Shown in pieces: positions 1 to 8,185 of a stretch of DNA of 64,000 bases. The notes under the pieces were generated by a model, which had not been told where the DNA came from, searched no databases, and worked only from the letters and a program-made list of their open reading frames with translations. The DNA comes from Modestobacter lapidis. Its GTDB lineage: Bacteria; Actinomycetota; Actinomycetes; Mycobacteriales; Geodermatophilaceae. Where the stretch lies: contig JABAKE010000003.1 of the NCBI GenBank assembly GCA_019779905.1, positions 186,001-250,000 on the forward strand. Reading direction: 5' to 3'. How positions within the stretch are numbered: the stretch's first letter is position 1; each line of letters begins with the position of its first letter. The position numbers and the translations under genes were made by a program.

Positions 1-2
1 CC

Positions 3-458
3 CGGGCGCCACGCGAGCACGGCATGCCCGACGTCGCCGGCTGGGTCACCTACGGCGCCAGCCCCCGCGCCTCCCTCGGCCTGATCGCGGCGAGCCGGGC
101 GCTCGCGCTGGTCCGGGGACGCGACTACGTCCTGCCGCAGGACGTCCTCGACGTCACCGCCGACGTGCTCCGGCACCGGCTGGTGCTCTCCTACGACGCG
201 CTGGCCGACGGCGTGCCCGCCGACCACGTGGTGAAGCGGATCGTGGAGAGCGTGCCGTTGCCGCAGGTCACCCCGCGGCAGCGCGCCGGCGGCTACGGGC
301 CGGGCAGCCCCGGCGGACCCGTCGTCCCGGGCTTCGGCGGCACCGGTGCGCCCGGCCCGCTCCCGGGTGGCCCGAACTCCGGTGGATCGACGGCCTACGG
401 GCCCCCGTCCGGTTCCGGCCGTCCGGACGGCGGGTACCCGGGCCCGCAGTCGGCGTGA
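3..458 (+). CDS. MoxR-family AAA+ ATPase, C-terminal part
   Basis: The gene enters the window already in progress and only about 151 codons are visible. The readable part holds the MoxR lid region (GASPRAS, then RGRDYVLPQDV and DVLRHRLVLSYDAL), which in this family follows the ATP-binding core. The last 60 residues are a Gly/Pro/Ser-rich, probably disordered tail ending in PGPQSA. MoxR ATPases are thought to act as chaperones that mature partner proteins, often together with DUF58 and VWA proteins, and exactly those two genes follow. The stop overlaps the next start by 4 nt (GTGA), so the three genes form one operon. The order matches Rv1479-Rv1481. The Walker motifs lie outside the window and cannot be checked. 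Confidence 0.9.
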   Translation, partial: RAPREHGMPDVAGWVTYGASPRASLGLIAASRALALVRGRDYVLPQDVLDVTADVLRHRLVLSYDALADGVPADHVVKRIVESVPLPQVTPRQRAGGYGPGSPGGPVVPGFGGTGAPGPLPGGPNSGGSTAYGPPSGSGRPDGGYPGPQSA

Positions 459-1435
459 CCTCGCCAGCGGTCCCGGCGCGGCCCGACGCCGCACCACCCC
501 GCTTCGGCGGTGCCCCCGACGCGGCGTCCTCGGCGCTGCTGCTCCGCCGGCTGGAGCTGACCATCCGCCGGCGGCTCGACGGCCTGCTGCAGGGCGACCA
601 CCTGGGCCTGGTGCCGGGATCGGGCAGCGAGGCCGGTGATGCCCGCACCTACCACCCCGGCGACGACGTCCGGCGGATGGACTGGCCGGTGACCGCGCGC
701 ACCCAGGTGCCGCACGTCCGCGAGACCATCGCCGACCGCGAGCTGGAGACCTGGGTGGTGCTCGACCTGTCGGCCAGCCTGGACTTCGGCACCGCGGAGT
801 GCGAGAAGCGCGACCTGGCGATCGCCGGGCTGGCCGCGGTCAGCCACCTGACGGTGCGCGGCGGCAACCGGCTGGGCGCCGTCGTCACCACCGGTGAGCG
901 GGTGGACCGGTACCCGGCGGCTCCCGGCCGGCTCGCCGCCGACCGGCTGCTGCGCGCCGTCGTCGCGACGCCCCGCGCCGCCGGTGGGCGGCGGGGCGAC
1001 CTGGCCGCCGCGCTGGAGACGCTGCGCCGGCCGCCGCGCCGCCGCGGCCTGGTCGTGGTGGTGTCGGACTTCCTGGGATCGGACGTGCACGGCGGCCCGG
1101 CCGACTGGGAGCGGCCGCTGCGCGGGCTCGGCGCCCGGCACGAGCTGCTCGCCGTCGAGGTCGTCGACCCGCGGGAGCTCGAGCTGACCGACGTCGGGCT
1201 GCTCACCGTGGTCGATCCGGAGAGCGGCCAGACCCTCGAGGTGCCCACCGGCAACGCGGACTTCCGCCGGCGCTTCGCCGAGGGGGCGGCCGCGCAGCGC
1301 CGGGAGATCGCCGCCGGCCTGCGCCGGGCGGGGGCCGGGCACCTGCAGCTGCGCACCGACCGCGACTGGGTGGCCGACGTCGTCCGCTACGTCGCCGACC
1401 GGCGTCGGGCCGGCAGCGGTGGGGCGGCCCGATGA
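455..1435 (+). CDS. DUF58 domain-containing protein
   Basis: A 326-residue protein starting at a GTG that overlaps the MoxR stop. The DUF58 hallmark YHPGDDVRRMDW is at about residues 66-77, followed by a von Willebrand A-like fold with VVLDLSASLDF (about 103-113) and VVVVSDFLG. I see no signal peptide or membrane segment, so it is likely cytoplasmic. DUF58 proteins accompany MoxR ATPases and VWA proteins and are thought to work in the same complex or maturation pathway; their biochemistry is poorly known. The stop overlaps the start of the VWA gene (ATGA). This is the counterpart of Rv1480 by position and family. Confidence 0.92.
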   Translation: MTSPAVPARPDAAPPRFGGAPDAASSALLLRRLELTIRRRLDGLLQGDHLGLVPGSGSEAGDARTYHPGDDVRRMDWPVTARTQVPHVRETIADRELETWVVLDLSASLDFGTAECEKRDLAIAGLAAVSHLTVRGGNRLGAVVTTGERVDRYPAAPGRLAADRLLRAVVATPRAAGGRRGDLAAALETLRRPPRRRGLVVVVSDFLGSDVHGGPADWERPLRGLGARHELLAVEVVDPRELELTDVGLLTVVDPESGQTLEVPTGNADFRRRFAEGAAAQRREIAAGLRRAGAGHLQLRTDRDWVADVVRYVADRRRAGSGGAAR

Positions 1436-2388
1436 CCTTCCAGGCGCCGTGGTGGCTGCTCGCGTTGCTCGCGGTGGTCGCCGTCGTCGCGCTGTACGTC
1501 GTCCTGCACCGGCGGCGCGCGCGCTACGCCGCCCGGTTCACCAACGTGGCGCTGCTCGGCTCGGTGGTGCCCAGGCGACCGGGCTGGCGACGGCACGCGG
1601 CATTCGCCGCGCTGGCCCTCGGCCTGGCCGCGCTGGTCACCTCGCTGGCGGTGCCGAGCACCGAGGTGCGGGTGCCGCGGGAGCGGGCCACGGTGATCAT
1701 GGCCGTCGACGTGTCGCTGTCGATGCGGGCCGGCGACATCGAACCCGACCGGTTCACGGCCATGCAGACCGCCGCCAAGGAGTTCGTCGAGGTGCTGCCG
1801 GGCCGGATCAACCTGGGCCTGGTCTCCTTCGCGGGCACGGCGACCACCGTGGTCACACCCACCACCGACCGGGGGCAGGTGGCGACCGCGATCGACAACC
1901 TGCAGCTGGCCGAGTCCACCGCGATCGGTGACGCGATCTTTACCTCGCTGACCGCCATCCAGAACTACCAGTCGTCGCTGGACGAAGGTGGCGTGGAACT
2001 GCCGCCGGCCCGCATCGTGCTGCTGTCCGACGGCTACAGCACGGTCGGCCGGGAGGCCACCCAGGCCATCGACGCGGCCAACGGCGCCGAGGTGCCGGTG
2101 TCCACCATCGCCTTCGGCACCGACTACGGCACCCTCGACCTGGACGGTCAGACCGTGCCGGTGCCGGTCGACCGGGCGACGTTGGAGGAGATCGCCGACG
2201 AGACCGGCGGGAGCTACAGCGAGGCGGCCAGCGCGGCCGAGCTCGCGGAGGTCTACGAGGACCTCGGCAGCCAGATCGGCTACACCACCGAGGCGCAGGA
2301 CATCAGCCCGTGGTTCGTCCGGGGCGGGCTGCTGTTCGCCTTCCTCGGCGTCGTCGCCTCGCTGCTGTGGACCAACCGACTGCTCTGA
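1432..2388 (+). CDS. VWA domain-containing membrane protein (BatA-like)
   Basis: A 318-residue protein. An N-terminal membrane segment (about residues 8-25) and a second one (about 55-73) precede a VWA domain. The metal-ion-dependent adhesion site begins at D93-V-S95-L-S97 and continues with the Thr and Asp of STAIGDA and LLSDG. A last hydrophobic helix (LLFAFLGVVASLL) lies near the C-terminus. This is the BatA/Rv1481 layout: a membrane-anchored VWA domain that binds protein partners through a bound metal. It closes the MoxR-DUF58-VWA operon. In mycobacteria fabG1-inhA follow closely, but here a 10-kb accessory block intervenes, and a hairpin repeat begins 2 nt after the stop. Confidence 0.92.
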   Translation: MTFQAPWWLLALLAVVAVVALYVVLHRRRARYAARFTNVALLGSVVPRRPGWRRHAAFAALALGLAALVTSLAVPSTEVRVPRERATVIMAVDVSLSMRAGDIEPDRFTAMQTAAKEFVEVLPGRINLGLVSFAGTATTVVTPTTDRGQVATAIDNLQLAESTAIGDAIFTSLTAIQNYQSSLDEGGVELPPARIVLLSDGYSTVGREATQAIDAANGAEVPVSTIAFGTDYGTLDLDGQTVPVPVDRATLEEIADETGGSYSEAASAAELAEVYEDLGSQIGYTTEAQDISPWFVRGGLLFAFLGVVASLLWTNRLL

Positions 2389-2390
2389 TG

Positions 2391-2446
2391 AAGGACCCCG
2401 TCCTCCTCACCCCTCGCAGGCTCGGGGCGAGCCTCGGGACGGGGCC
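2391..2446. repeat. GC-rich inverted repeat, family copy A (likely bidirectional terminator)
   Basis: The element begins AAGGACCCCGTCC two bases after the VWA stop and ends CGGGACGGGGCCTCC. The arms GGACCCCGTCC and GGGACGGGGCC pair almost completely. It sits between the converging VWA and quinone oxidoreductase genes and belongs to the same family as the elements at 26046, 27016, 29345 and 33597. Confidence 0.7.
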
Positions 2447-2448
2447 TC

Positions 2449-3420
2449 CTACCTGCTCGGGTCGAGGGCGAGCTTGCCGCTGGTGCGGCGGGCGCGGAGG
2501 TCCTGGTGCGCCTCGCGGACGGCGGAGAGCGGGTACCGCCCGCCGGACACCGGCTTCAGCGCCCCTTCCGCGACCAGCCCGAGCAGGTCGGTGACGGCCT
2601 CGTCGAGCATGGCCGGGCGGCTGAAGCAGTGCGCCAGCCAGAAACCGACGACGGCGCGGCTGGTGCCCATCAGCGCCGGCGCCTGCACCGCTCCCGGCGG
2701 GGTGCGTCCGGCCATGCCGTAGGCGGCCAGCCGGCCGAACGGCGCGAGTGCGGACAGCGCGCCGTCGAAGACGTTGCCGCCGGTCATCTCCAGCACGACG
2801 TCGACCTGGTGCCCCCCGTTCGCCTCGCGCAGCGCCGCGGTGAAGGTCTTCGGGTCGTCCTCGGCCAGCCCGGGGTCGACGGTGGCGTCGGCGCCGAGTT
2901 CCTGGGCCAGGGCCCGCTTCGCCGGGCTCGACGCGGTGGCGATGACCCGGCCGGCGCCCCAGCGCTTCGCCAGCTGGACGGCGAGCGAGCCGACCCCGCC
3001 GGCCCCGGCGACGACGACGACGGACTCCCCGGGGGCCAGGTGCGCGGAGGTGCGCAGCAGGTGCCAGGCGGTGGCGCCCTGCAGGACGACGGCGAGGGCC
3101 TGCTCGTCGCTCACCCCGGCGGGCACCGGCCAGGTCAGCCGCGGGGAGGCCGCCACCTTCTCCGCGTAACCGCCGCCGGCGAGCAGGCCGACCACGCGCG
3201 GCCCGCCGCCGGCCGGGGTGCCGACGAACTCGGCGCCCGGCACCAGCGGCAGCTCCTGCGGGGCCAGGTAGCTGTTCTCGACCTGGTGGGTGTCGGCAAA
3301 GTTGACTCCTGCTGCGGTCACCTCGTAGAGCTGCTGGCCCTCGCCCGGGACGGGGTCGGGCAGGTCGACGACGTCGAGGACTTCTGGCCCGCCGAAGCGG
3401 GTGATCTGCACTGCACGCAT
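2449..3420 (-). CDS. Zinc-type alcohol dehydrogenase-like NADPH:quinone oxidoreductase
   Basis: A 323-residue medium-chain dehydrogenase/reductase. It has the GroES-like N-terminal fold (MRAVQITRFGGPEVL), a Rossmann nucleotide loop GAGGVG at about residues 139-144, and a C-terminal catalytic fold. I see no structural-zinc Cys cluster, which fits the QOR/zeta-crystallin subgroup using NADPH to reduce quinones or enones; the substrate cannot be told. I chose the ATG at 3420 because a TAGCCT hexamer lies exactly 7 nt upstream without a Shine-Dalgarno, implying a leaderless transcript. The frame stays open upstream, but that part looks non-coding. Its first codons and promoter recur as relics near 5181 and 7033. 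Confidence 0.88.
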   Translation of the reverse strand: MRAVQITRFGGPEVLDVVDLPDPVPGEGQQLYEVTAAGVNFADTHQVENSYLAPQELPLVPGAEFVGTPAGGGPRVVGLLAGGGYAEKVAASPRLTWPVPAGVSDEQALAVVLQGATAWHLLRTSAHLAPGESVVVVAGAGGVGSLAVQLAKRWGAGRVIATASSPAKRALAQELGADATVDPGLAEDDPKTFTAALREANGGHQVDVVLEMTGGNVFDGALSALAPFGRLAAYGMAGRTPPGAVQAPALMGTSRAVVGFWLAHCFSRPAMLDEAVTDLLGLVAEGALKPVSGGRYPLSAVREAHQDLRARRTSGKLALDPSR

Positions 3421-3427
3421 GCAGGTG

Positions 3428-3433
3428 AGGCTA
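3428..3433 (-). promoter_or_regulatory. -10 hexamer TAGCCT of the quinone oxidoreductase (leaderless start)
   Basis: On the minus strand TAGCCT ends 7 nt before the ATG at 3420, which puts the expected transcription start on the start codon. The same hexamer and spacing are preserved in the relic at 5189-5194. No clear -35 hexamer is visible. Confidence 0.55.
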
Positions 3434-3557
3434 GGGCTCGACCGGCGGGCGGGAGGGCCGGGGATCGCCTCCGTGGATCGAGCATGCGCGGTGAGGCGGC
3501 TCGACCGCCGGGGCCCTAGCATCGGGCGCACCGCCTGCTCCGACCGTGGAGGAACCA

Positions 3558-5057
3558 GTGCTGGATGACGCCGACTTCGCCTATGTCAGTGCGACGGAGC
3601 TCGCCCGCCGCGTCCGAGACCGGGAGGTGTCACCGACAGACCTGGTCGATGCCTGCGCCGCCCGGATCGAGGAGCGCAACCCCAGCCTGAACGCCTTCGT
3701 CTTCACCGACGTCGAGGGCGCCCGGCAGGCCGCCCGTGAGGCGGAGAAGGCGCTCGTCGACGGTTCGGAGATCGGCCCGCTGCACGGCGTACCGACCGCG
3801 ATCAAGGACCTGTTCGACTTCAAGCCCGGCTGGCCGGCCACCTTCGGCGGCGTCCGCGCGCTGGCCGACTTCTCCCTCGACGCCTACTGCATCTTCGCCG
3901 AGCGCGTCGAGAAGGCCGGCGCGATCATCGTCGGCAAGACCAACTCGCCGGTCATGGGCTACCGGGGCACCTGCGACAACCCGCTTTTCGGGGCGACCGC
4001 CAACCCCTTCGACACCTCCCGGAACCCCGGGGGGTCGTCCGGTGGCAGCGCCGCAGCCGTGGCCGACGGGCTCGTGCCGTTCGCCGAGGGAACCGACGGT
4101 GGCGGATCGATCCGGATCCCCGCCGCCTGGTGCGGGCTGTACGGGTACAAGGCGTCCTTCGGGCGAGTTCCTTCGGTCGTCCGGCCGAACGCGTTCGGCA
4201 GCACGATGCCCTTCCTCTTCGAGGGACCGCTGACGCGCACCGTCGAGGACGCCGCCTTGGTGCTCGACGTGCTGTCCGGCTACCACCCGGGCGACATGTT
4301 CAGCATCGACAGCCAACCGCACGACTTCACCCGCGATGTGCACCGGGACATCTCCGGCATGCGGATCGCCTATACCCCCGATTTCGGCATCTTTCCCGTC
4401 GACCGACGTATCCGCGAGACGGTCGGCCAGGCGGTCCAGGCCTTCCGTGACGCCGGGGCCGTCGTGGAGCAGATTGACCTGACGCTGCCCTATGACCAGC
4501 GCGAACTCAGCGACCTGTGGTGCCGGCAGATCATGCTGGTCAACGTCGGCGCCTTCGAGAATCTGAAGAAGAACGGCCTGGACCTGCTCGGCGAGCACCG
4601 CGACGACTTCCCTGACGGCTACCTGCGCTGGGCCGACCACGTCTACGGGATGTCGATCAGCGAGCTCAACGAGGACTACGTGATGCGTTCCGCGGTCTAC
4701 GACTCCATCCAGGCGGTGTACGCCGACTTCGACCTGCTGGTCACTCCCACCCTCAGCGCCATGCCGGTCCTCAACTCCGAGGTCCCAGGCACGACCGTTG
4801 GGCCGAGCGAGGTCGAAGGTATCGAGGTCGACCCCTACATCGGCTGGTGCCCGACGTACCTGACCAACTTCACCGGTCACCCGGCCGCATCGATCCCGGC
4901 CGGACTGGTCGACGGGCTGCCCGTGGGCATGCAGATCCAGGGACGTCGGTACGCCGACAGCGACGTGCTCGCCGCCAGCGGCACCTTCGAGTCGCTGCGT
5001 CCCTGGGCCGACAGCTACCACGCACCGCGAGATCGCGCCCTGGGGCCCTCGGCCTGA
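3558..5057 (+). CDS. Amidase signature family hydrolase
   Basis: A 499-residue protein of the amidase signature family, which hydrolyses carboxamides through a Ser-cisSer-Lys triad. The triad is readable: Lys83 in TAIKDLF, cis-Ser160 in the NPGGSSGGS signature and nucleophile Ser184 in GTDGGGSIRIP. Length is normal for the family. I prefer the GTG at 3558 (protein MLDDADFAYV) because GGAGGA precedes it by 4-5 nt; an in-frame GTG at 3546 overlaps that ribosome binding site. GatA is unlikely because gatB and gatC are absent, so a free amidase acting on small amides or indole-acetamide-like compounds is more probable. The gene lies between an intact oxidoreductase 5' end and a copy of it. Confidence 0.9.
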   Translation: MLDDADFAYVSATELARRVRDREVSPTDLVDACAARIEERNPSLNAFVFTDVEGARQAAREAEKALVDGSEIGPLHGVPTAIKDLFDFKPGWPATFGGVRALADFSLDAYCIFAERVEKAGAIIVGKTNSPVMGYRGTCDNPLFGATANPFDTSRNPGGSSGGSAAAVADGLVPFAEGTDGGGSIRIPAAWCGLYGYKASFGRVPSVVRPNAFGSTMPFLFEGPLTRTVEDAALVLDVLSGYHPGDMFSIDSQPHDFTRDVHRDISGMRIAYTPDFGIFPVDRRIRETVGQAVQAFRDAGAVVEQIDLTLPYDQRELSDLWCRQIMLVNVGAFENLKKNGLDLLGEHRDDFPDGYLRWADHVYGMSISELNEDYVMRSAVYDSIQAVYADFDLLVTPTLSAMPVLNSEVPGTTVGPSEVEGIEVDPYIGWCPTYLTNFTGHPAASIPAGLVDGLPVGMQIQGRRYADSDVLAASGTFESLRPWADSYHAPRDRALGPSA

Positions 5058-5089
5058 CCTCCACGTCCGTTTCCGGCTTTTCGCTCAAG

Positions 5090-5194
5090 CGACCTCTACC
5101 GGGGCCCGGGGTGGAGTCGGGCAGGTCGACGACGTCCATGACCCCGGGTCCGCCGAAGCGGGTGATCTGCACAGCACGCATGCACGCCAGGCTA
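5090..5194 (-). pseudogene. Relic of a quinone oxidoreductase 5' end with its promoter
   Basis: On the minus strand, from the ATG at 5181, the reading is MRAVQITRFGGPGVMDVVDL and then PDSTPGP, close to the start of the intact gene at 3420. After about 28 codons the similarity stops and the expected next stretch (VEVA) lies in another frame. The -10 hexamer TAGCCT and the 7-nt spacing to ATG are kept. This relic fills most of the 310-base gap 5058-5367 between the amidase and arsR genes; I see nothing else coding there. Confidence 0.7.
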
Positions 5195-5332
5195 GGGCGG
5201 GCTGACGACGGCTGTGGCCGCTCCCGGGGGACGCAGCGGGTGACGCGTTGCGACCCGTGCCGTCCGGCCAGCATCTCCAGGCGTCCGACGTGCGTGCAGC
5301 CGCGCTCGCAGGCCGAGGCGAGCGCCTCCGGC

Positions 5333-5360
5333 TTGATACATGCCTATATAGGTATATGTT
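5333..5360 (+). promoter_or_regulatory. arsR promoter with 16-bp operator palindrome
   Basis: TTGATA (5333-5338), a 16-nt spacer and TATGTT (5355-5360) form one of the best promoters in the window. The -10 ends 7 nt before the ATG at 5368, so the mRNA is probably leaderless. The spacer holds ATGCCTATATAGGTAT (5340-5355), an inverted repeat with one mismatch, AT-rich in a GC-rich genome. This is where an autorepressing ArsR protein would bind. Confidence 0.65.
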
Positions 5361-5367
5361 GGCTGCC

Positions 5368-5709
5368 ATGGCACGAGCAGCGACGACGTCGGACGTCTTC
5401 AACGCGATCGCCGAGCCGCAGCGCCGGGAGATCCTGGTGCTGCTGCGGGCGGGAGAGCGGCCGGTGACCGAGTTGGCCCAGGAGCTGGGGATGCCACAGC
5501 CGGGGGCGTCCAAACACCTGCGGGTGCTCCGGGAGGTCGGGCTGGTGCGGGACCGCAAGGCAGGCAAGCAGCGCCTGTACGGCCTCGACGCCCGCGGGCT
5601 GCGGCCGGTGCACGAGTGGAGCGGCGGGTTCGAGCAGTTCTGGAACGAGAGCTTCGACCGGCTGGACGCGTACGTGCACGTCCTCGAGCAGGCAGGGCAG
5701 GAGGAGTAG
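5368..5709 (+). CDS. ArsR-family winged-helix regulator (autorepressor type)
   Basis: A 113-residue ArsR/SmtB-type winged-helix protein. Its helix-turn-helix region reads VTELAQELGMPQPGASKHLRVLREVGLVRDRKAGKQRLYGL (shown here only to name the region, about residues 32-72). The metal-sensing Cys motif of ArsR proper (ELCVCDL) is absent, so it is not an obvious metal sensor. It belongs to the subgroup usually encoded just before an SRPBCC/AHSA1 protein, as here. I chose the ATG at 5368 because the -10 hexamer TATGTT lies 7 nt upstream. The palindrome in the promoter suggests it represses its own operon (arsR, SRPBCC, DHFR-like). Confidence 0.9.
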   Translation: MARAATTSDVFNAIAEPQRREILVLLRAGERPVTELAQELGMPQPGASKHLRVLREVGLVRDRKAGKQRLYGLDARGLRPVHEWSGGFEQFWNESFDRLDAYVHVLEQAGQEE

Positions 5710-5712
5710 CTG

Positions 5713-6219
5713 ATGAGCGCGGCGGGACGAGGAGCGCCGGCGCGGTCCGCGACGGCTGACCGGGAGATCACGATCTCCCGGGTCATCGACGCCCCACGGG
5801 AGCTGGTGTTCGAGGCGTTCACCGAGGTGCGGCACCTGTCGCGGTGGTGGGGGCCGGAAGGGTTCACCACCACCACACGGTCCTTCGAATTCCGCGTCGG
5901 CGGGGAGTGGGACTTCGTGATGCACGGACCGGACGGGACGGACTACCAGGAGTGGATCTCCTGGACCGAGATCGTCCGCCCGGAGCGGATCGCGCTGCTG
6001 CACGGTGAGTTCCGCGGCGACCCGAACGCCTTCGAGTCGGCCCTCTCGTTCGCGTCCGACGGGGCGGCGACCCGGATCGAGATGCGCACGGTGTTCGCCA
6101 CCGAGCGGCTGCGCGACGAGGCGGCCGAGAAGCACCACGCGATCGAGGGCGGCCAGCAGACCCTGGGCAACCTGGCTGCCTACGTCACCGGGACCGGCCG
6201 GACAGGAGCCGAGGGCTGA
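5713..6219 (+). CDS. SRPBCC / AHSA1-domain protein
   Basis: A 168-residue START-like (SRPBCC) protein of the AHSA1 (Aha1 C-terminal) family. Diagnostic segments are ITISRVIDAPRELVFEAFT near the N-terminus, HLSRWWGPEGFT, GGEWDFVMHGPDG, and a C-terminal helix after EGGQQTLGNL. The fold makes a hydrophobic cavity for small ligands. The ligand is unknown, though such proteins encoded after an ArsR regulator are common. It starts 4 nt after the arsR stop, and its own stop overlaps the next start by 1 nt, so the three genes are translated from one message. Confidence 0.88.
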   Translation: MSAAGRGAPARSATADREITISRVIDAPRELVFEAFTEVRHLSRWWGPEGFTTTTRSFEFRVGGEWDFVMHGPDGTDYQEWISWTEIVRPERIALLHGEFRGDPNAFESALSFASDGAATRIEMRTVFATERLRDEAAEKHHAIEGGQQTLGNLAAYVTGTGRTGAEG

Positions 6220-6839
6220 TGGCCGGGAAGGTGTTCTTCAGCGTGTCGATGTCGCTGGACGGGTTCATCGCTCCCGGGTCCCTCGGGGAGTTGATGGGGC
6301 GGCAGTGGATGGAACTGCAGCGGTGGATCTTCCCGACGCGGTTCATGCGGGAGAACCTGAAGCTCGGCGGGGGTGGCGAGGAGGGGCGCGACAACGACAT
6401 CGTGCGGGAGACGTTCGAGCGCACCGGCGCGAGTGTGATGGGCAGGCGGATGTTCGACGCCGGCGAGCAGATGTGGCCGGCGGAGGCGCCGTTCCACACG
6501 CCGGTCTTCGTCCTGACGCACGCGAAGCGTGATCCCTGGGAGCGGCCGGGCGGGACCACCTTCCACTTCGTCGACGACGGCATCGGGCCCGCGCTCGACC
6601 GGGCCCGCGAGGCCGCCGGCGACCGCGACGTCCGCATCGCGGGCGGCGGCGCGACGATCCTGGAGTACGTGAACGCCGGCCTGGTCGACGAGTTCTCGAT
6701 CGCGCTGTCGCCCGTGCTGTTCGGCTCCGGGATCCGGCTGTTCGAGGGCGTGGACGCGGCCCGCGTGGCCCTGGAGCCGGTCCGCGCGGAGCCGACGCAG
6801 CGGGTGACCCACCTGACCTACGCAGTCCGGGAGCGGTGA
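6219..6839 (+). CDS. Dihydrofolate-reductase-like (RibD C-terminal) protein
   Basis: A 206-residue protein of the RibD C-terminal/DHFR-like family. It opens with KVFFSVSMSLDGFIAP, typical of the family, and holds VMGRRMFDAGEQMW, DVRIAGGGATILEYVNAGLVDEF and VLFGSGIRLFEG, which build the NADPH-binding fold. True folate reductase activity is not implied; most actinobacterial members are reductases of unknown substrate. The start overlaps the upstream stop by 1 nt, so it is the third gene of the arsR operon. A second family member, only weakly similar, is encoded at 10418-10978. Confidence 0.88.
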   Translation: MAGKVFFSVSMSLDGFIAPGSLGELMGRQWMELQRWIFPTRFMRENLKLGGGGEEGRDNDIVRETFERTGASVMGRRMFDAGEQMWPAEAPFHTPVFVLTHAKRDPWERPGGTTFHFVDDGIGPALDRAREAAGDRDVRIAGGGATILEYVNAGLVDEFSIALSPVLFGSGIRLFEGVDAARVALEPVRAEPTQRVTHLTYAVRER

Positions 6840-6999
6840 CTCTGCTCGATCAGCGCAACAGCTCGATCAGCGCAACACCGGGCCGGCTCCTCGATCGGGC
6901 CGTAAGGATGGCTGGGAGTCGGGAGACTGCGACTCGCAACAGTCCAGGTCGGGCGTCGGCCGACTCGAGATGCCAACGCTGCTGAAGGACCTGTCACGA

Positions 7000-7046
7000 C
7001 GCCGCCGACGCGGGTGATCTGCACGGCCGGCATGCAGGCGAGGCCG
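7000..7046 (-). pseudogene. Second, shorter relic of the oxidoreductase 5' end
   Basis: From an ATG at 7033 on the minus strand the reading is MPAVQITRVGG, then unrelated sequence. The bases upstream still resemble the leader of the intact gene, but the -10 hexamer has decayed. It lies in the 280-base gap 6840-7119 after the arsR operon; nothing else coding is visible in that gap. Confidence 0.6.
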
Positions 7047-7119
7047 GGGCCTGCCTCCGCAGGACCCTGCTTCCGTGCCGACGCCGGGCGGCACGTCCTC
7101 GGCAGGCGTCGTCTCCTCG

Positions 7120-8178
7120 CTAGGCATTCTCCAGCCACGACAGCAGGCGGCCCCGTGACCAGCAGCGGCCGAGCGCCTGCGCGCGCAGGGCTGCCCGGTC
7201 GAGCACCGTCAGGCCGATGATGCTGTGGCCGGCGGCGCGCCGGTCGCCGAGCGTCGGTACTGCCGGTGCGACGCCGACCCCCTCGGTCGACACCCACGCC
7301 ACCGCCCGGCCGGCCGCCGCTTCGTCCAGGCGGTGCAGGAAGCGCAGCCGGCTCTCGAGCGGGACGCGCGACAGCGCCCACGACGTGGTGACGACGGGCA
7401 GGGCGTCCGGAGGCACCCGCGCCACCGCGTCGGGCAGCACCTCGACGGCGCTCCCGCGCAGCAGCAGCGGAGGGGCCGTCGCCGCCAGCGCCAGCGTTGC
7501 GTCGAGCCTCGCGACCTGCTCCGGCTGGTCCGGCCACAGGCAGGCGTGCAACCACCGGGCGTCATGTGCGTTGGTCAGGTCCAGCGGATCGGGGTCGACT
7601 CCGATCCGGGCGACGACCTCGGGCATCGACCGGGTCGGGATCGGCTGGGCCCCGACGACCGAGGCCGAGAGCTGCACGGGAGATGCCGGGTCGCCCAGCG
7701 ACCGTCGGTCGCTGTACGTGACGCCGACCCGGTCGACGTGGAGCCCGAGCCCGGCCGGGCAGCCCACGTCGATCAGCCCCACCGCGTTCGCGCCCGCCCG
7801 GCGTGCCGCCTCGGCGATGGCCGGGTACAGCACGGCGCAGCGCTGGGTCTCGTACGTCTGCGGCAGTCGGCGCACGGCGATGGCCACGACCGGGTCGGTC
7901 ATTCGGATCAGCGTGTCGATCGCCGCGCCGGCGGCAGCGTCGCCGTCCGCAGCGGCGTAGGCCGCGGCGAGCTGCGGGGCGCGCCCGGCGAGAGCGAGGT
8001 CGTGCAGCGCAGCGAGCACCACTGCGGGGTGCCGCCTGCGCGCCGGCGCCGCCCCGATGGCGCGCAGCGCCTGGTCGGACTCGCTCAGGGCGACGGCGAC
8101 GCGCCCGTACAGCGTGCCGGCGGCGGCGACCGCACCGAAGTGCCGGTAGACCGCGGCGAGGGTGCGGGCCCGGTCCAC
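7120..8178 (-). CDS. DUF2332 domain-containing protein
   Basis: A 352-residue protein of the DUF2332 family, a group common in actinobacteria and of unknown function. Typical family segments are VVLAALHDLALAGRAPQLAAAY near residues 50-75, QTYETQRCAVLYPAIAEAA around 125, and VGLIDVGCPAGLGLHVDRV just after. The last resembles a degenerate SAM-methyltransferase glycine loop, so a methyltransferase-like fold has been suspected for the family; that is inference. No signal peptide. It starts at a GTG at 8178, 7 nt after the stop of the MBL hydrolase, so the two are probably cotranscribed on the minus strand. Confidence 0.82.
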   Translation of the reverse strand: MDRARTLAAVYRHFGAVAAAGTLYGRVAVALSESDQALRAIGAAPARRRHPAVVLAALHDLALAGRAPQLAAAYAAADGDAAAGAAIDTLIRMTDPVVAIAVRRLPQTYETQRCAVLYPAIAEAARRAGANAVGLIDVGCPAGLGLHVDRVGVTYSDRRSLGDPASPVQLSASVVGAQPIPTRSMPEVVARIGVDPDPLDLTNAHDARWLHACLWPDQPEQVARLDATLALAATAPPLLLRGSAVEVLPDAVARVPPDALPVVTTSWALSRVPLESRLRFLHRLDEAAAGRAVAWVSTEGVGVAPAVPTLGDRRAAGHSIIGLTVLDRAALRAQALGRCWSRGRLLSWLENA

Positions 8179-8185
8179 GGACCGC

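Noticed and set aside
3558-5057. GatA subunit of the amidotransferase
   Set aside because: gatB and gatC are absent and the C-terminal part is more like free amidases.
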